This document shows, one piece after another, positions 20,514 to 30,108 of a DNA stretch of 64,000 bases. Position numbers and translations under genes: made by a program. Each line of letters opens with the position of its first letter. Within the stretch, counting starts at the first letter, position 1. The notes beneath the pieces are model-generated. The model saw only the letters and a program-made list of their open reading frames with translations, had not been told where the DNA came from and did not search any database. Origin of the DNA: Petasospora fabianii (lineage: Eukaryota > Ascomycota > Saccharomycetes > Phaffomycetales > Wickerhamomycetaceae); contig CP048720.1 of NCBI GenBank assembly GCA_022641835.1, positions 62,001 through 126,000 of the forward strand, read 5' to 3'.

Positions 20514-23432
20514 ATGATCGTCTCGGACTCAACTTCCGCAGTCAACAAATCCTCCAAATTTGATCTCGGTGAAGACGTGGTAACATCGAAGTCTACGTCC
20601 CCTACACCTTCAGGTGTGTTCGACTTTGCCGACTGGTTCAAGAGTACGGGTCTCCGTATCAGTGAGAGTGCCACTCGGTCCGCAGTTTTCGGCGGCAATG
20701 AGACTCCAGTCAATGATTGTCATTCGGGTAATCAAGATCAATGGTTGGATGGGAATGTAAACTGCGTACATGATGACTTGATCCCGTATAGCGGCTCCAT
20801 ACATCGAGGGCTGGCCCTTTCCGATTGCGCTTCCCTTAGCGGCCAAAACCAGTCTGAACTTGACTTGATGGTGTATCAGTCCGGCGTGGAAGACAAGTCT
20901 CCATACTGCTTTCCAGATATTGCGGGGAAAACCCTTACCGATACTGATGTACAGTCAACATCAACTGCTGCTGATGTTGCTGTCCCTGACTCCACGAATG
21001 CAGGCCATCTGCCCCTTCCTCCTAAACCAAACCTGCTTTCTACTCCTTGCCACCAACAAAAGAATACATCAGGAATTCTTGAAATTCCTATGTTGATTGA
21101 TGTTGTACCAGATGACACGTCCCTAGATATCACTTTTGACACCAGCCCAAACGATATAGGTTTTGACTTGCCATCACACTTGATGGTTAAATCGCTGCAG
21201 CACGAACTGGTCCCACGAGCGCACTCAAACTCTATCGATGATACAGAGCATGAAAGTTTGTGGTCTCCTTTTCAGCGAAGTCCCTCATTTGGTGCAGTGC
21301 CGGTCAATATGGAGTCAAAGTTCCTTCCTCCAGGGACAGATTCTAGTGAGCCTGGGGAAGAAAATGATGACGAGGTTATGTTTGTCATACCTGCTAACTT
21401 CTCTCTGCCTGTTAGTCGTGGGTTGAGACTTGTCACATCTGGAAGTACCGTCGAAGAGTATTTAACAGTGTCTCTGAGACCTTGCCCTGTATTTGCATCT
21501 ACACCTACTCCCCAGTCCAACACAACAGCTGTGAACATACATCTGCTTCCCTCAACTCCATATCCAGATGACGTCTCAGAAAGGGATACTACTCCCGATG
21601 AGTTATGGAAACGTGCAAAAGATATCCGAAGATCTAAAGAGAGGACAATCGATCATAATGATTTTGGCGCTTTGAATGACATGGATTTTGGGCTGTTCTT
21701 CTCATCAGAGTTCGTGTTACGGTGCTCAGCTGTTCATGGCAACAAGAACATGCTGCAATTAGGAACGTATCCTCTAGCTGGTCTTTACAATGGGGATCAC
21801 TCCCATGCCGCTGGAAAATCATCAAATTCCGTCAGCGATCCATTATACCAAATCGACAAATTTGCCCCAACTATTGATTCAGTCAATTCAATGCCGGTGA
21901 ATGACTTCCCACGCCCATCTATACCTCATTTGTACCTGATAGATGTATCCAGTCCGGAGGTGAACCCAGATCCAGAAGACCAAACTGGAGCGGCTGTGAC
22001 TGATAGTGCCGACGACTGGGCACGTTCCCTTGACACAGCGTTTGGTCTTAACTTGGATTTAGGTGAAGAGTTCCAACCTTTCATTGATGAAAACATGGGT
22101 CATGCAACGGGTCCCTCAGTGACTGCCGTTAGCTCACCAATATCGGATGAAGGAAATGAAAAGCTACCCACTGTGCCATCAAATCCCAAAAGTGGGAATA
22201 CCGGTAGCGCTATCTTTCGCAAGGTCTCTGTCCTCTTCAAGTCTCAATCAGGCATTGATTCGCTGCTGTCGGTCAGATTTAGGGAAGCAGAGCCTACTGC
22301 CTTGGATAAAAACAGCCACAGTGCCTCGGAGACACCTTTATCACATCCTTCAACAGCTACATTGTCCCCTGTTGGTACTGTCACTGCCCGCTTGTTCACC
22401 AGGGTTCCGGAAGGATCAAACCCCATCTTAGGTGAGTCACACTTCCAGGAGAAATACTTGATCAGCCTTGCCCCTCTTGAGGATGATAAGGAAGGTTCTG
22501 AGGTCACACTGGATGTTGAGCAAGGTCAGGATTGGGTATTGAATAACAGGTTTGTGGGTTCACCTGATCTTGTTCCGAAAAGACGGAGGTCTATTAGACG
22601 AATATTCTTTCCATCTTCAGCACGTCCAGTTGAGAATTCAAACCAGGGACGCTCATCAACTTCAGTGACTGTTACCAAGGCTTCAAAGTTCACACTGTAT
22701 GATAAGAATGGTCACTTATATGATTCTAAACGCTCCCATGAAACTAAATCTGACAAAGGAAGCACCCGATTGATATCGCTCTGGAAGAGCAAGAGCTTGT
22801 CTAAGCGTCAGGTCTCCACATCTAGTAAGGATTTAAACTTGGAGTCCGGTAAATCCCTTGACGGTCCAGTTGCTCTGTATATGCTGGAACATGACTTGTC
22901 ATTACCGCATAATCTCGTTTCTAATGGTGCAGAGCTGGCCCTGAGAATGTTGCAACCTCCTAGCGACAACACATCATTTGACGCCGCTGACGATGCTAAT
23001 GATCCATCTTTCAGGCCCCGAACATCTGATTCGGATGCAACAATGAACAGCTTGTTGAATGAGAAGTTAAGTGTCACTATTCGTTCGGTCTCTGAACACG
23101 TTCTGACGCCGGCACCATTCCCTACAATGGCCATTTCTGATGATGCCGCTATTTCTAATAATGCCAAAAGGCATAGATTTCGTTTAATGAGATCCAGGAC
23201 GATGGTTATTGGCCGTCCTCAGACAATCCGGTTCGCCCTGGCTCCTGAATTTATCACTGAACCGGTACTCAAGCCGCCATCTGCAGGTTCACCTGATGAT
23301 GTTACTTTACCGCACACAACCCATAATGACCACGAGCCTCATCGATCTATCTTGAAAAGAAGCTCCACTACAAATGGACACGGCGGAATCCAGAAGTCTC
23401 GCTCAATATTTCGCCATCTTTTCAGGACTTAA
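20514..23432 (+). CDS. Large unrecognised, mostly disordered protein (972 residues)
   Basis: A single uninterrupted frame of 972 codons. The product is rich in Ser, Asp, Pro and Thr, with no membrane span or signal peptide and no catalytic domain that I recognise. Short structured-looking blocks recur as DDWARSLDTAFGLNLDLGEEF and IDSLLSVRFREAEPTALDK. The C-terminal third turns basic, with KRRRSIRRIFFPSSARP, RHRFRLMRSRTMVIGRP and a final QKSRSIFRHLFRT, possible membrane- or nucleic-acid-binding patches. The length and absence of stops make it a real gene. A scaffold or signalling role is possible but not supported. Confidence 0.8.
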   Translation: MIVSDSTSAVNKSSKFDLGEDVVTSKSTSPTPSGVFDFADWFKSTGLRISESATRSAVFGGNETPVNDCHSGNQDQWLDGNVNCVHDDLIPYSGSIHRGLALSDCASLSGQNQSELDLMVYQSGVEDKSPYCFPDIAGKTLTDTDVQSTSTAADVAVPDSTNAGHLPLPPKPNLLSTPCHQQKNTSGILEIPMLIDVVPDDTSLDITFDTSPNDIGFDLPSHLMVKSLQHELVPRAHSNSIDDTEHESLWSPFQRSPSFGAVPVNMESKFLPPGTDSSEPGEENDDEVMFVIPANFSLPVSRGLRLVTSGSTVEEYLTVSLRPCPVFASTPTPQSNTTAVNIHLLPSTPYPDDVSERDTTPDELWKRAKDIRRSKERTIDHNDFGALNDMDFGLFFSSEFVLRCSAVHGNKNMLQLGTYPLAGLYNGDHSHAAGKSSNSVSDPLYQIDKFAPTIDSVNSMPVNDFPRPSIPHLYLIDVSSPEVNPDPEDQTGAAVTDSADDWARSLDTAFGLNLDLGEEFQPFIDENMGHATGPSVTAVSSPISDEGNEKLPTVPSNPKSGNTGSAIFRKVSVLFKSQSGIDSLLSVRFREAEPTALDKNSHSASETPLSHPSTATLSPVGTVTARLFTRVPEGSNPILGESHFQEKYLISLAPLEDDKEGSEVTLDVEQGQDWVLNNRFVGSPDLVPKRRRSIRRIFFPSSARPVENSNQGRSSTSVTVTKASKFTLYDKNGHLYDSKRSHETKSDKGSTRLISLWKSKSLSKRQVSTSSKDLNLESGKSLDGPVALYMLEHDLSLPHNLVSNGAELALRMLQPPSDNTSFDAADDANDPSFRPRTSDSDATMNSLLNEKLSVTIRSVSEHVLTPAPFPTMAISDDAAISNNAKRHRFRLMRSRTMVIGRPQTIRFALAPEFITEPVLKPPSAGSPDDVTLPHTTHNDHEPHRSILKRSSTTNGHGGIQKSRSIFRHLFRT

Positions 23433-23648
23433 TGTATCGCATGGTGAAAGCACTGCACAGTAACTCATTTATATCACAAACGCAACATGCCGTTTATACT
23501 ACATAGAGTCGTGAATTTAGAAATGCATCAATATTCATTAGTCATAAGATTCAGCTGGGGTGTAGCTGTACCGTGGGCCAGAGTACCGGCCACCAGTGGG
23601 TAAACAAACAAGTATCTCTTCCAGTAAGGTGGAAAAGCGTAGAATTCA

Positions 23649-24845
23649 TTAGGCATCGACAAATGATGAGTAGAATATCTTAACATCGTTAACGTTCATG
23701 ATGTACCGAATCTTATTCTCCATGTCGTGGATAGTGAAATTGTTTATCGTTTCGTTGTAAATGTTTCCAAGGAGATACAATCTCTTAAGTGCTGGAATAT
23801 TCCTCAAGAAGTTCATGATTCTGTAAGTTATGTGAAGCTTCAAGTTGTTTTGATTTGATATTGTGAGATACTGTAGCTGTGGTAAGTTTGGGTTGTGAAG
23901 GAACTCTCTGAAACGTTCTGAGAGGATGAATTGATGGTTGTGGTAAGTCAATCTAAGTGTAATTATTTCAGAGCCGAATGACTTTAGCTGGAAAGGATAG
24001 TTCCAGGAACAGTTGATTAAATCCAAGATTTTCACTTGAAGATTTAATCCTTCTGTGTCTTCCTCGTCAAAATCCAACAGAAACCCATTTATGGTCAAAT
24101 GCTTCAAGGCTGGAAATGGCTTGCAGTGGTTTAAATTAAAAATGGCTCGTTCATCTGCGGCATCTGTAATGAGTTCCAGAGACTCTATTTGAGGCATCAC
24201 GTTGGTGTATTTAAAAAAGTTTGAAGAGCCCTCTGTCTTCACTGTTAAGTGGCGAATATTGTCGAACTCGTGAGCGAATGTGTCAAATCGGAAGTTCCAT
24301 TCATGCTGTATGTTGGGCGTGACGATAGATACGGACTCCACGTACTTCTTCACGCTCTTATCATCTCTGGTATTTAATGAAGCTTCTTGAAGAAGCTTCA
24401 TCTGGCCCTCAGAGTTCCGTTTCTGGCCCTGCTGAAAGAAGAGGGGAAACTTTTCCATGATGAAGTCCCAGCTCAACCGTACACTCGCGAAGATGTAGGG
24501 CCTCATCTTCTCTCTGAAGGCCCGATCTACACATGCAAGTGATAAGATATCATCGTGGGAGAGGTGGCCCAATATCTGAATGAGAACCTCGTGTGGAAAA
24601 GGGAAGTGGTGAAGGTCCGCTGCTGTCGTGTGGCGGGTTTGAGTCATGAGGAGGGAGTATGCAGCAAGTTGTGGGGGAAAAGCGGGTCTTGAAACCAGCG
24701 GTTTATGAGAATACGAGAGTTTGTTCGATTGAGAGGGTTTTTTGTCTAGGTTAGATGTAAAATGGAGAGTAAAATCTGAAGGAAACAGGTGTTTTAAAGA
24801 GCGGTTGGTATATATACCCGAGTGGTTGTTTCTTGTTATAGTCAT
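23649..24845 (-). CDS. F-box protein
   Basis: The frame has 398 codons. An F-box is clear at about residues 77-115 (LHHFPFPHEVLIQILGHLSH, followed by DDILSLACVDRAFREKM), so the protein probably serves as substrate receptor of an SCF ubiquitin ligase through Skp1. The remaining ~280 residues have irregular leucine-rich, LRR-like spacing (IRHLTVK, IESLELI, LKHLTING, LQYLTISN, LKRLYLLGN), typical substrate-binding modules. The first 66 residues are not F-box-like; a start at the second ATG (24647) is an alternative. The specific family member and substrate are not recognised. Confidence 0.8.
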   Translation of the reverse strand: MTITRNNHSGIYTNRSLKHLFPSDFTLHFTSNLDKKPSQSNKLSYSHKPLVSRPAFPPQLAAYSLLMTQTRHTTAADLHHFPFPHEVLIQILGHLSHDDILSLACVDRAFREKMRPYIFASVRLSWDFIMEKFPLFFQQGQKRNSEGQMKLLQEASLNTRDDKSVKKYVESVSIVTPNIQHEWNFRFDTFAHEFDNIRHLTVKTEGSSNFFKYTNVMPQIESLELITDAADERAIFNLNHCKPFPALKHLTINGFLLDFDEEDTEGLNLQVKILDLINCSWNYPFQLKSFGSEIITLRLTYHNHQFILSERFREFLHNPNLPQLQYLTISNQNNLKLHITYRIMNFLRNIPALKRLYLLGNIYNETINNFTIHDMENKIRYIMNVNDVKIFYSSFVDA

Positions 24846-25171
24846 TGTTTTGGGTGAGAAAATCGCGAGGAGCGAAATCGGCGAGACAGCCGCCGGGACC
24901 GGACCTAGATCTGGAGTTCTAATGTGTCAGTGCGTGTGGTCTAGAAGAACCAAAATAGATTTGCAATAATGTATTGGATTGCGCTAAAAGCACCAGAATC
25001 ACTCTAGAGAACAGCCATCCTCAATAAATCGAAATCCAATTGCACAAAGCTTGCGTTGGCAGGGTCTATCTGCTGGTGAAAGCCACCTTAAATGCAACCA
25101 ACACAGATCGTCAAAGCTTGATGTTCATCTTTTTTGTTTGACTCCGTGGTGCTGTTTCATTAATCATTTCC
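24846..25171. other. Intergenic region between F-box and RNH203 genes
   Basis: About 325 bp between tandem minus-strand genes. It contains one TCGCGA palindrome (24863-24868), 18 bp from the F-box start. Nothing else was recognised. Confidence 0.5.
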
Positions 25172-25495
25172 TTAGGAGTGAATCAGCTCGGCAAGCTCGT
25201 TCATTTCCTTGATTTTATTCGGTACACTCTGCTGCTCACCTTCTCTTTCATACCAAGTGGAGTTTTTCACCTTACCCAGAACTTTCATATCATCAAACTC
25301 CTTGTCCACAAGAAGGGCCTCCCCCAAAGGAAGTTTTTCACCCGTCAATTTGCGACCTCTGATATACGTTATCGTCTCATTATCATTCACTTGTGTGTGG
25401 AAATGCTGAAGAGAGTGCTCTCCCGTGTATCTGATGCGTGCTGGTACCGAATGGAGGTCGTACTCTTTAGCGTTGTGCCGTTGTGGAATGTTCAT
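25172..25495 (-). CDS. RNH203: Ribonuclease H2 subunit C
   Basis: Small accessory subunit of the RNase H2 complex, which removes ribonucleotides from DNA and RNA from hybrids. The product is 107 residues (S. cerevisiae Rnh203 about 110). It has the family pattern: a short N-terminal strand LHSVPARIRYTG, then TITYIRGRKLTGEKLPLG matching the RGR.L.GE block of RNASEH2C, and a later NSTWYERE block in the place of the Trp-containing strand. The family is weakly conserved and short, so confidence is moderate. An MluI-type box (ACGCGT) 113 bp upstream fits G1/S expression. Confidence 0.75.
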   Translation of the reverse strand: MNIPQRHNAKEYDLHSVPARIRYTGEHSLQHFHTQVNDNETITYIRGRKLTGEKLPLGEALLVDKEFDDMKVLGKVKNSTWYEREGEQQSVPNKIKEMNELAELIHS

Positions 25496-25817
25496 TTTAG
25501 TTTAGTTTACGGAAGCCGCCTTTAAGGTAAACAGATATAAGTGATGGGTGTCCTGCTCACAAGTGCCCAAACAGCCACAACACAAATGGTGTCAAGTCAT
25601 CACAACGACGCGTCTTCTCTTTCTGACGCGATTCGAAATTGGTTTGCCCACGCCACCTACTGGTCGCGAAGTTTACCCGGCTCGAACCTCGTGCCCGCTC
25701 AAGATAGAGGCAGCACTTGAGCTTCTCTCGAGCCATCTCTCTCTGTTTTTGGGGTCGTTATCCAAGACACCTTTGTACCCTTCTCTCACCATCACCTCTC
25801 ACACATCCACACTAACA
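25496..25817. promoter_or_regulatory. Divergent promoter with MCB box and TCGCGA
   Basis: ACGCGT at 25608-25613 is the MCB core bound by MBF at G1/S, suitable for RNH203 on the left. A second GACGCGA follows at 25624-25630, and TCGCGA occurs at 25664-25669. The region is only about 320 bp, which limits how much coding sequence could be missing from the gene on the right. Confidence 0.55.
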
Positions 25818-26030
25818 ATGGTTGACGTCACATCATCAATCTCCTCGGTTTCTGCCACCGCCACCTCTGGTCCATATGAGCCAAAGATCTTTACACCGGG
25901 TCTCTTATCCGCTCTCATCGTCAGTTTCTTCCTCCTTCTCATCTTGGTCACTGCCATCTCGTGGCTTGCGTCCCTTGACATCAGTTATGGTGCATTAGAA
26001 AGAAAGGTGGATAACAAGAAGGCTCAGTAA
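25818..26030 (+). CDS. Stand-alone Voa1/Ac45-type membrane anchor, 70 residues
   Basis: The product starts MVDVTSSISSVSATATSGPY, followed by one membrane span (PGLLSALIVSFFLLLILVTA) and a short tail ISWLASLDISYGALERKVDN ending KKAQ. The span plus SL-SYGA-E-K motif resembles the C-terminal transmembrane domain of fungal Voa1/Big1-like V-ATPase S1/Ac45 proteins, in which it follows a large lumenal domain. Here that domain is absent and only about 320 bp separate it from RNH203. The final KKAQ fits a KKXX ER-retrieval signal, consistent with V0 assembly in the ER. The ATG at 25818 is chosen because residues upstream in the same frame are not protein-like. Assignment is from motif memory; an unrelated small ER protein is possible. 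Confidence 0.6.
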   Translation: MVDVTSSISSVSATATSGPYEPKIFTPGLLSALIVSFFLLLILVTAISWLASLDISYGALERKVDNKKAQ

Positions 26031-26342
26031 GTCTACTGTCGATGAGTTGATGGAGTTGTTATTGAGTTAGAGAACTGGTGATCATTGGAGACTTTTGCAC
26101 TGCCACGTCACAATGGAGTTGAAATAACTGAGAGAAGTACAAGTTTGTCATGAAATCATTTTGCATACGTGTTGATCGCGTATTCTATACTTACGTACTG
26201 TCTTTACACCATATGTCTGTAGGTGTACAGCTACTTGTCAAACAGATCGAACGCACACATGGCTACAGCTATGATTTAACGTAATGTATATTTCTCTGTT
26301 TTTTGCTGCTTTTGTTTAGGAACCACTTAATGAACCACTCAA
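26031..26342. other. Intergenic region between convergent Voa1-like gene and ERG24
   Basis: About 310 bp of 3' flanking DNA; nothing recognised. Confidence 0.6.
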
Positions 26343-27671
26343 TCAGTAGATATATGGAACAATTTTGTATGGAACCTTCTTTTCATACTCCTCCCAAGCC
26401 TTACCATACTTTTCTCTGCACTTTGACTCATCTCTCGTCTGTCTGTGGATGAGTAATGAAGCAAAGTATATGATGTAGAAGTATGTCAATGGGGTCACAA
26501 AGCCAGTTGGCAAGCACCACGACAAGGCATGAATCCAGTCACCAAAGTAATTGATGTGCTGGGAGAGTTTCCACCATCCATCGACCAAAAGCTTAGTTGA
26601 GCGCTCTGTTTGAATCGACTTCATATGCTGGAGTTGACCTTGGCGGAATCTGGACTTCTGGTTGTTGGAAGCCTTGAAGATGTAGAACCCAATGGCTCCA
26701 AGAAGAACGATGAAGATGGAGTATTCCAAACCCAAGTCGACTGGGTGCACGGCGAGGTAACGAGCCTGTAAGGAGTACGCGAATGGGACAAGGGCCAGAT
26801 CACCGAAGGACAGCATGAATCCGAATCCATCAGTGGTAATGTCCATCATGGTCAGGCAGCCTTCCTCGTTGAGCACACCATCAAAGATGTAGAATGTTTG
26901 AAGACCGACAACCAGCCACATGGAATCAGACACCTCTCCATAGGTGAGCCACTGGTGATGCATGGAGGCCAAGTTGAGCAACAACCACAACAGCATTCCT
27001 GGACGCAACTCACAGAATAGCTTGATATCCCAAGCTAAAATTCTTGGATTCAATTCACGACCAATGAACCAATCGTAGATCACATCACCAGAGTTACCAC
27101 CAACAGCAAGAATTCTCTCTTTGGTGCCCTTGCCATTCGGAGTGCGGAGCGGGACGAAGGACATGACATAAACGAAGATAGCAAGCAAGAATGAGAAGAT
27201 CACAGCAGTGGCTGTGAACTCCAGAATATGATCATAGAGGTAGACCAGTTCTGGCATCTTTCCGAGCGTGAGCTGGTATCTCGTTGCGAGAATAGCAATC
27301 AGGAGAGAGCTCAATGCAATTCCGTTGATCTTGTATCCAAGCTGAGTACCATCTCTGAGAACGACACCCTTCTTGTGTTCTCCTGGAAGAGCAAGGTCAA
27401 AAAAGATAAGAGTCGTAAACCAGATGATGTAGTATGTCCAGACCTGTTTGTCAAAGCAAATGCAACACCATTTCTTGTCGAAATGTGTGAATTGATCCCA
27501 GTCCAAGGCAATGCCCTCAAGATGGTAGCGTGGGTTCGAGAGCTGGTAGAACACCACGAGCAGGGCGGGCAGTCCGATGGAGATAAGTGTGGCTCCAAAT
27601 GCACCGGCAAACTCCTTGTGCTGGGTTCTCGGATTGAGCACTGAATTGTAGGACATTGTGGTTGATGCCAT
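26343..27671 (-). CDS. ERG24: C-14 sterol reductase
   Basis: NADPH-dependent ER membrane enzyme reducing the C14-15 double bond after lanosterol demethylation in ergosterol synthesis. The product has 442 residues (S. cerevisiae 438) and multiple membrane spans. Family blocks are nearly identical to S. cerevisiae: LGYKINGIALSS, LAVGGNSGDVIYDWFIGREL, LRPGMLLWLLLNL, YIFDGVLNEEGCLTMMDITT, LVPFAYSLQARYL, the C-terminal LLVDGWWKLSQHINYFGDW, and KVPYKIVPYIY. An Upc2-type sterol element lies 70 bp upstream. It is divergent from the next gene. Confidence 0.97.
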   Translation of the reverse strand: MASTTMSYNSVLNPRTQHKEFAGAFGATLISIGLPALLVVFYQLSNPRYHLEGIALDWDQFTHFDKKWCCICFDKQVWTYYIIWFTTLIFFDLALPGEHKKGVVLRDGTQLGYKINGIALSSLLIAILATRYQLTLGKMPELVYLYDHILEFTATAVIFSFLLAIFVYVMSFVPLRTPNGKGTKERILAVGGNSGDVIYDWFIGRELNPRILAWDIKLFCELRPGMLLWLLLNLASMHHQWLTYGEVSDSMWLVVGLQTFYIFDGVLNEEGCLTMMDITTDGFGFMLSFGDLALVPFAYSLQARYLAVHPVDLGLEYSIFIVLLGAIGFYIFKASNNQKSRFRQGQLQHMKSIQTERSTKLLVDGWWKLSQHINYFGDWIHALSWCLPTGFVTPLTYFYIIYFASLLIHRQTRDESKCREKYGKAWEEYEKKVPYKIVPYIY

Positions 27672-28018
27672 AGAAGAGAGTGTGGAGATGAGGAGATCGA
27701 GCTACCCGACGCGCTTTTTTAAGTGTTGACATCTATGGCCTATACGAGAGGAACGATAACTCGCTGGGCTAGCGGAACGAGGACGCAATGAACTTCCTGA
27801 TCTGCCACTCAAATGAAGAATCACTGTAGAATGACATAAAACTGCTTTTGAAGCTAATTGGGACCTTGTCTGACAAGTTTGAGGGCCATTATAACACTCT
27901 CCATACTGTAGAAAACATCCGCACACCATGATCTTTCAAAACTCATCGCAGCTTCGCCAAAGACGGTCCCGAAGTCTTTTCATCCCAGTCGTAATTAACC
28001 ACCTATAAGCTTGGTGCT
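27672..28018. other. Divergent promoter region ERG24 / mitochondrial protein
   Basis: About 350 bp. Besides the sterol element listed separately, nothing was recognised. Confidence 0.5.
27741..27747 (-). promoter_or_regulatory. Upc2/Ecm22-type sterol response element before ERG24
   Basis: TATACGA on the plus strand is TCGTATA on the minus strand, the 7-bp core bound by Upc2 and Ecm22 in Saccharomyces and Candida sterol promoters. It lies 70 bp upstream of the ERG24 ATG in the coding orientation. A 7-mer can occur by chance, but the position before a sterol gene makes it credible. Confidence 0.6.
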
Positions 28019-29965
28019 ATGTCTCAAATCCTCAGGAGGAGTTCCATTCCTGTTCTTCGGACTCTGCGGAGCGCAGTACGGCTTCAGAGCACCGTCAACT
28101 CACTGGTGTCCAAGATCCAGAATGATGTCCTCCCACAACCATCACCTCTCACAGCCAAACTCAATAACCATAAGGGTCCTCTTGCACTTCCTGAATTGGT
28201 AATCCTACGGTCTGAAAACAATAAGGCAACGGATTCACGATCAAATATGATGTCATTTCTTTCTGGACTGAACCCAGAAATTCTTGCTACCATCATGACG
28301 GAGATACGGTCAAATCTCCATCTACCAAGCACACAAGCGCTCATCGTCTCCGAACTACTACGAATGGCTCGTACCGGTGACTCGCAGGGCTTTAGAAATG
28401 TGTTATCATCACTGGATGGTGACAACATTGGTCCGTTTGCAGCTAAGCTGGTCTCAAAGCTGAGTCTGACCCCGGAAGGTGGTGTTGGGTCTACGATGCA
28501 TCACATTCTTGCATTGATATGCTCGCATTGGAACAACCCGCTCCTTGGAGCCACTGTTGTTCTTGGGTCCTGGAACTGCAGTCTCGAGACTGCTCAAGTG
28601 GTGGTGAGATCACTTCTGACTAAAAATCCAAAATATGAAGAACTCATACTTGACCTTCTCACGAAGATCGGTGCCAGATATGCATACAAGTTCAATGAAT
28701 CCGAAGTCAATCAAATTATGGAAAAGGTTGCTCAGGTCCCACACAAATCGCAAATCATTAAGAGAGTCACGATGCTCCTCATTGAACATGCTTCATTCAA
28801 AGAGAGGAGCAGGCACGTTAAGAAGATATACAACATCATATTCAATGACGCCCATACCAAAAACATTGCCGGTGTGTATCTTAATTGGAGAACCGTTATG
28901 GATGAATACCCAACCATCCTTGATCATGACCTCCGTGTTGTCTCCACTGTGATTCTTTCGCTGCTTAGATCCAAACAATATCATATCATTGCCCAGGAGA
29001 TCGTGGAGCAGATACCAGAGTCTGCCTATGCACACCCGTTCCTTGTCCAGCCACTACTGGAGTATGCATTCAAGAGAAACGATGTGGGTCTTGCGAATGA
29101 AATTGTGAGAAGACTGAGGCAACCGGTTTCAAAAGAGGTCCTGAGTACATTGTTGAAACTGAACATGAGTCTTGGTGATTATGCTGGTATGGAGAGTGTT
29201 ATGCAACAGATCACGAAGGCTGGAGGTATGTCACAAAAGGATTATGAGACGATTGTTCATGGACTTTTGAAGAGAGATGACTTCCTAGATGCTGTTACAT
29301 TCACTCAAAATATCCCAGTTCACCTGTCCCAGGGTGCTTGTTTGAAACTAATCAATCACTTGATCAACACGAAGGCTCAATGGGAAGAGCCGGAGTTTGC
29401 CGTGGTGGAGAGCCTTCTGGATAAGATACAGGCATCTGCACCTGTTGGATCAAGACAAGGTAAGGGTTTCTGGAACATGGTAGGATCGATATACATCAAA
29501 TATCTTGTCAAGAACTTTGGCCGTCAAGGAATCCGGGATGCTAGAGACATTTACGAGAGATCAGTTAAGGATTACACACTTAAAGCCTATGGTGCCAGTC
29601 GACCAAAGGATCCATTGCTAGAAACGGCCAATATCTCTACTAACCCATTCATCGTTCCAGTGAATCGTCGTGATACCATCAGATTGCTCATTGATGACCG
29701 GTCGAGTGGTATCATTGTGCGTACCATCATGGACGCTGCAAAGAGGTTGAAGATGACAGCAGTGGTGAATTGGGCACTACTAAGTCTCGTTGAGCTTGGT
29801 GCGACACCGACTGAAGTCAAGATTGATGTGACTAGAAAGTTCAACGTCCATGCCCGTAAGATCGGTCTGAGAGAGTGGGATGACGAAGAGAAGTTCCAAG
29901 ATCTGTGGGACCAGGGTACTATTGAGTTCGTTAAGGATGGAGTTTTGAAGGATCTTTCGGATTGA
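28019..29965 (+). CDS. Predicted mitochondrial protein, PPR-like helical repeats
   Basis: The product has 648 residues. The first ~25 (MSQILRRSSIPVLRTLRSAV) are basic, lack acidic residues and form an amphipathic segment, a good mitochondrial presequence. The rest is all-helical in appearance with loose ~35-residue periodicity (for example ANEIVRRLRQPVSKEVLSTLLKLNM, then GMESVMQQITKAGGMSQKDY), suggesting divergent PPR-type repeats as in yeast mitochondrial translation activators and RNA-maturation factors. These evolve quickly and I cannot assign an ortholog; Atp22-like was considered without clear support. It is convergent with NCE101. Confidence 0.75.
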   Translation: MSQILRRSSIPVLRTLRSAVRLQSTVNSLVSKIQNDVLPQPSPLTAKLNNHKGPLALPELVILRSENNKATDSRSNMMSFLSGLNPEILATIMTEIRSNLHLPSTQALIVSELLRMARTGDSQGFRNVLSSLDGDNIGPFAAKLVSKLSLTPEGGVGSTMHHILALICSHWNNPLLGATVVLGSWNCSLETAQVVVRSLLTKNPKYEELILDLLTKIGARYAYKFNESEVNQIMEKVAQVPHKSQIIKRVTMLLIEHASFKERSRHVKKIYNIIFNDAHTKNIAGVYLNWRTVMDEYPTILDHDLRVVSTVILSLLRSKQYHIIAQEIVEQIPESAYAHPFLVQPLLEYAFKRNDVGLANEIVRRLRQPVSKEVLSTLLKLNMSLGDYAGMESVMQQITKAGGMSQKDYETIVHGLLKRDDFLDAVTFTQNIPVHLSQGACLKLINHLINTKAQWEEPEFAVVESLLDKIQASAPVGSRQGKGFWNMVGSIYIKYLVKNFGRQGIRDARDIYERSVKDYTLKAYGASRPKDPLLETANISTNPFIVPVNRRDTIRLLIDDRSSGIIVRTIMDAAKRLKMTAVVNWALLSLVELGATPTEVKIDVTRKFNVHARKIGLREWDDEEKFQDLWDQGTIEFVKDGVLKDLSD

Positions 29966-30108
29966 TTAGACTAGACGTGTTATGATATAGCATTCAAATA
30001 ATAACGTAATGAATTCTGAGATTAGTTATATAGCATTGGTCGTAAGGTCATTAATATTGGTGATGACGAGGGCCACCGGCTCTTTTTATAAGAGCTCTGC
30101 TTCATGGT

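Noticed and set aside
25678-25695. Minus-strand GAGGTTCGAGCC resembling a tRNA B-box
   Set aside because: The surrounding 75 nt cannot form a cloverleaf and there is no A-box.
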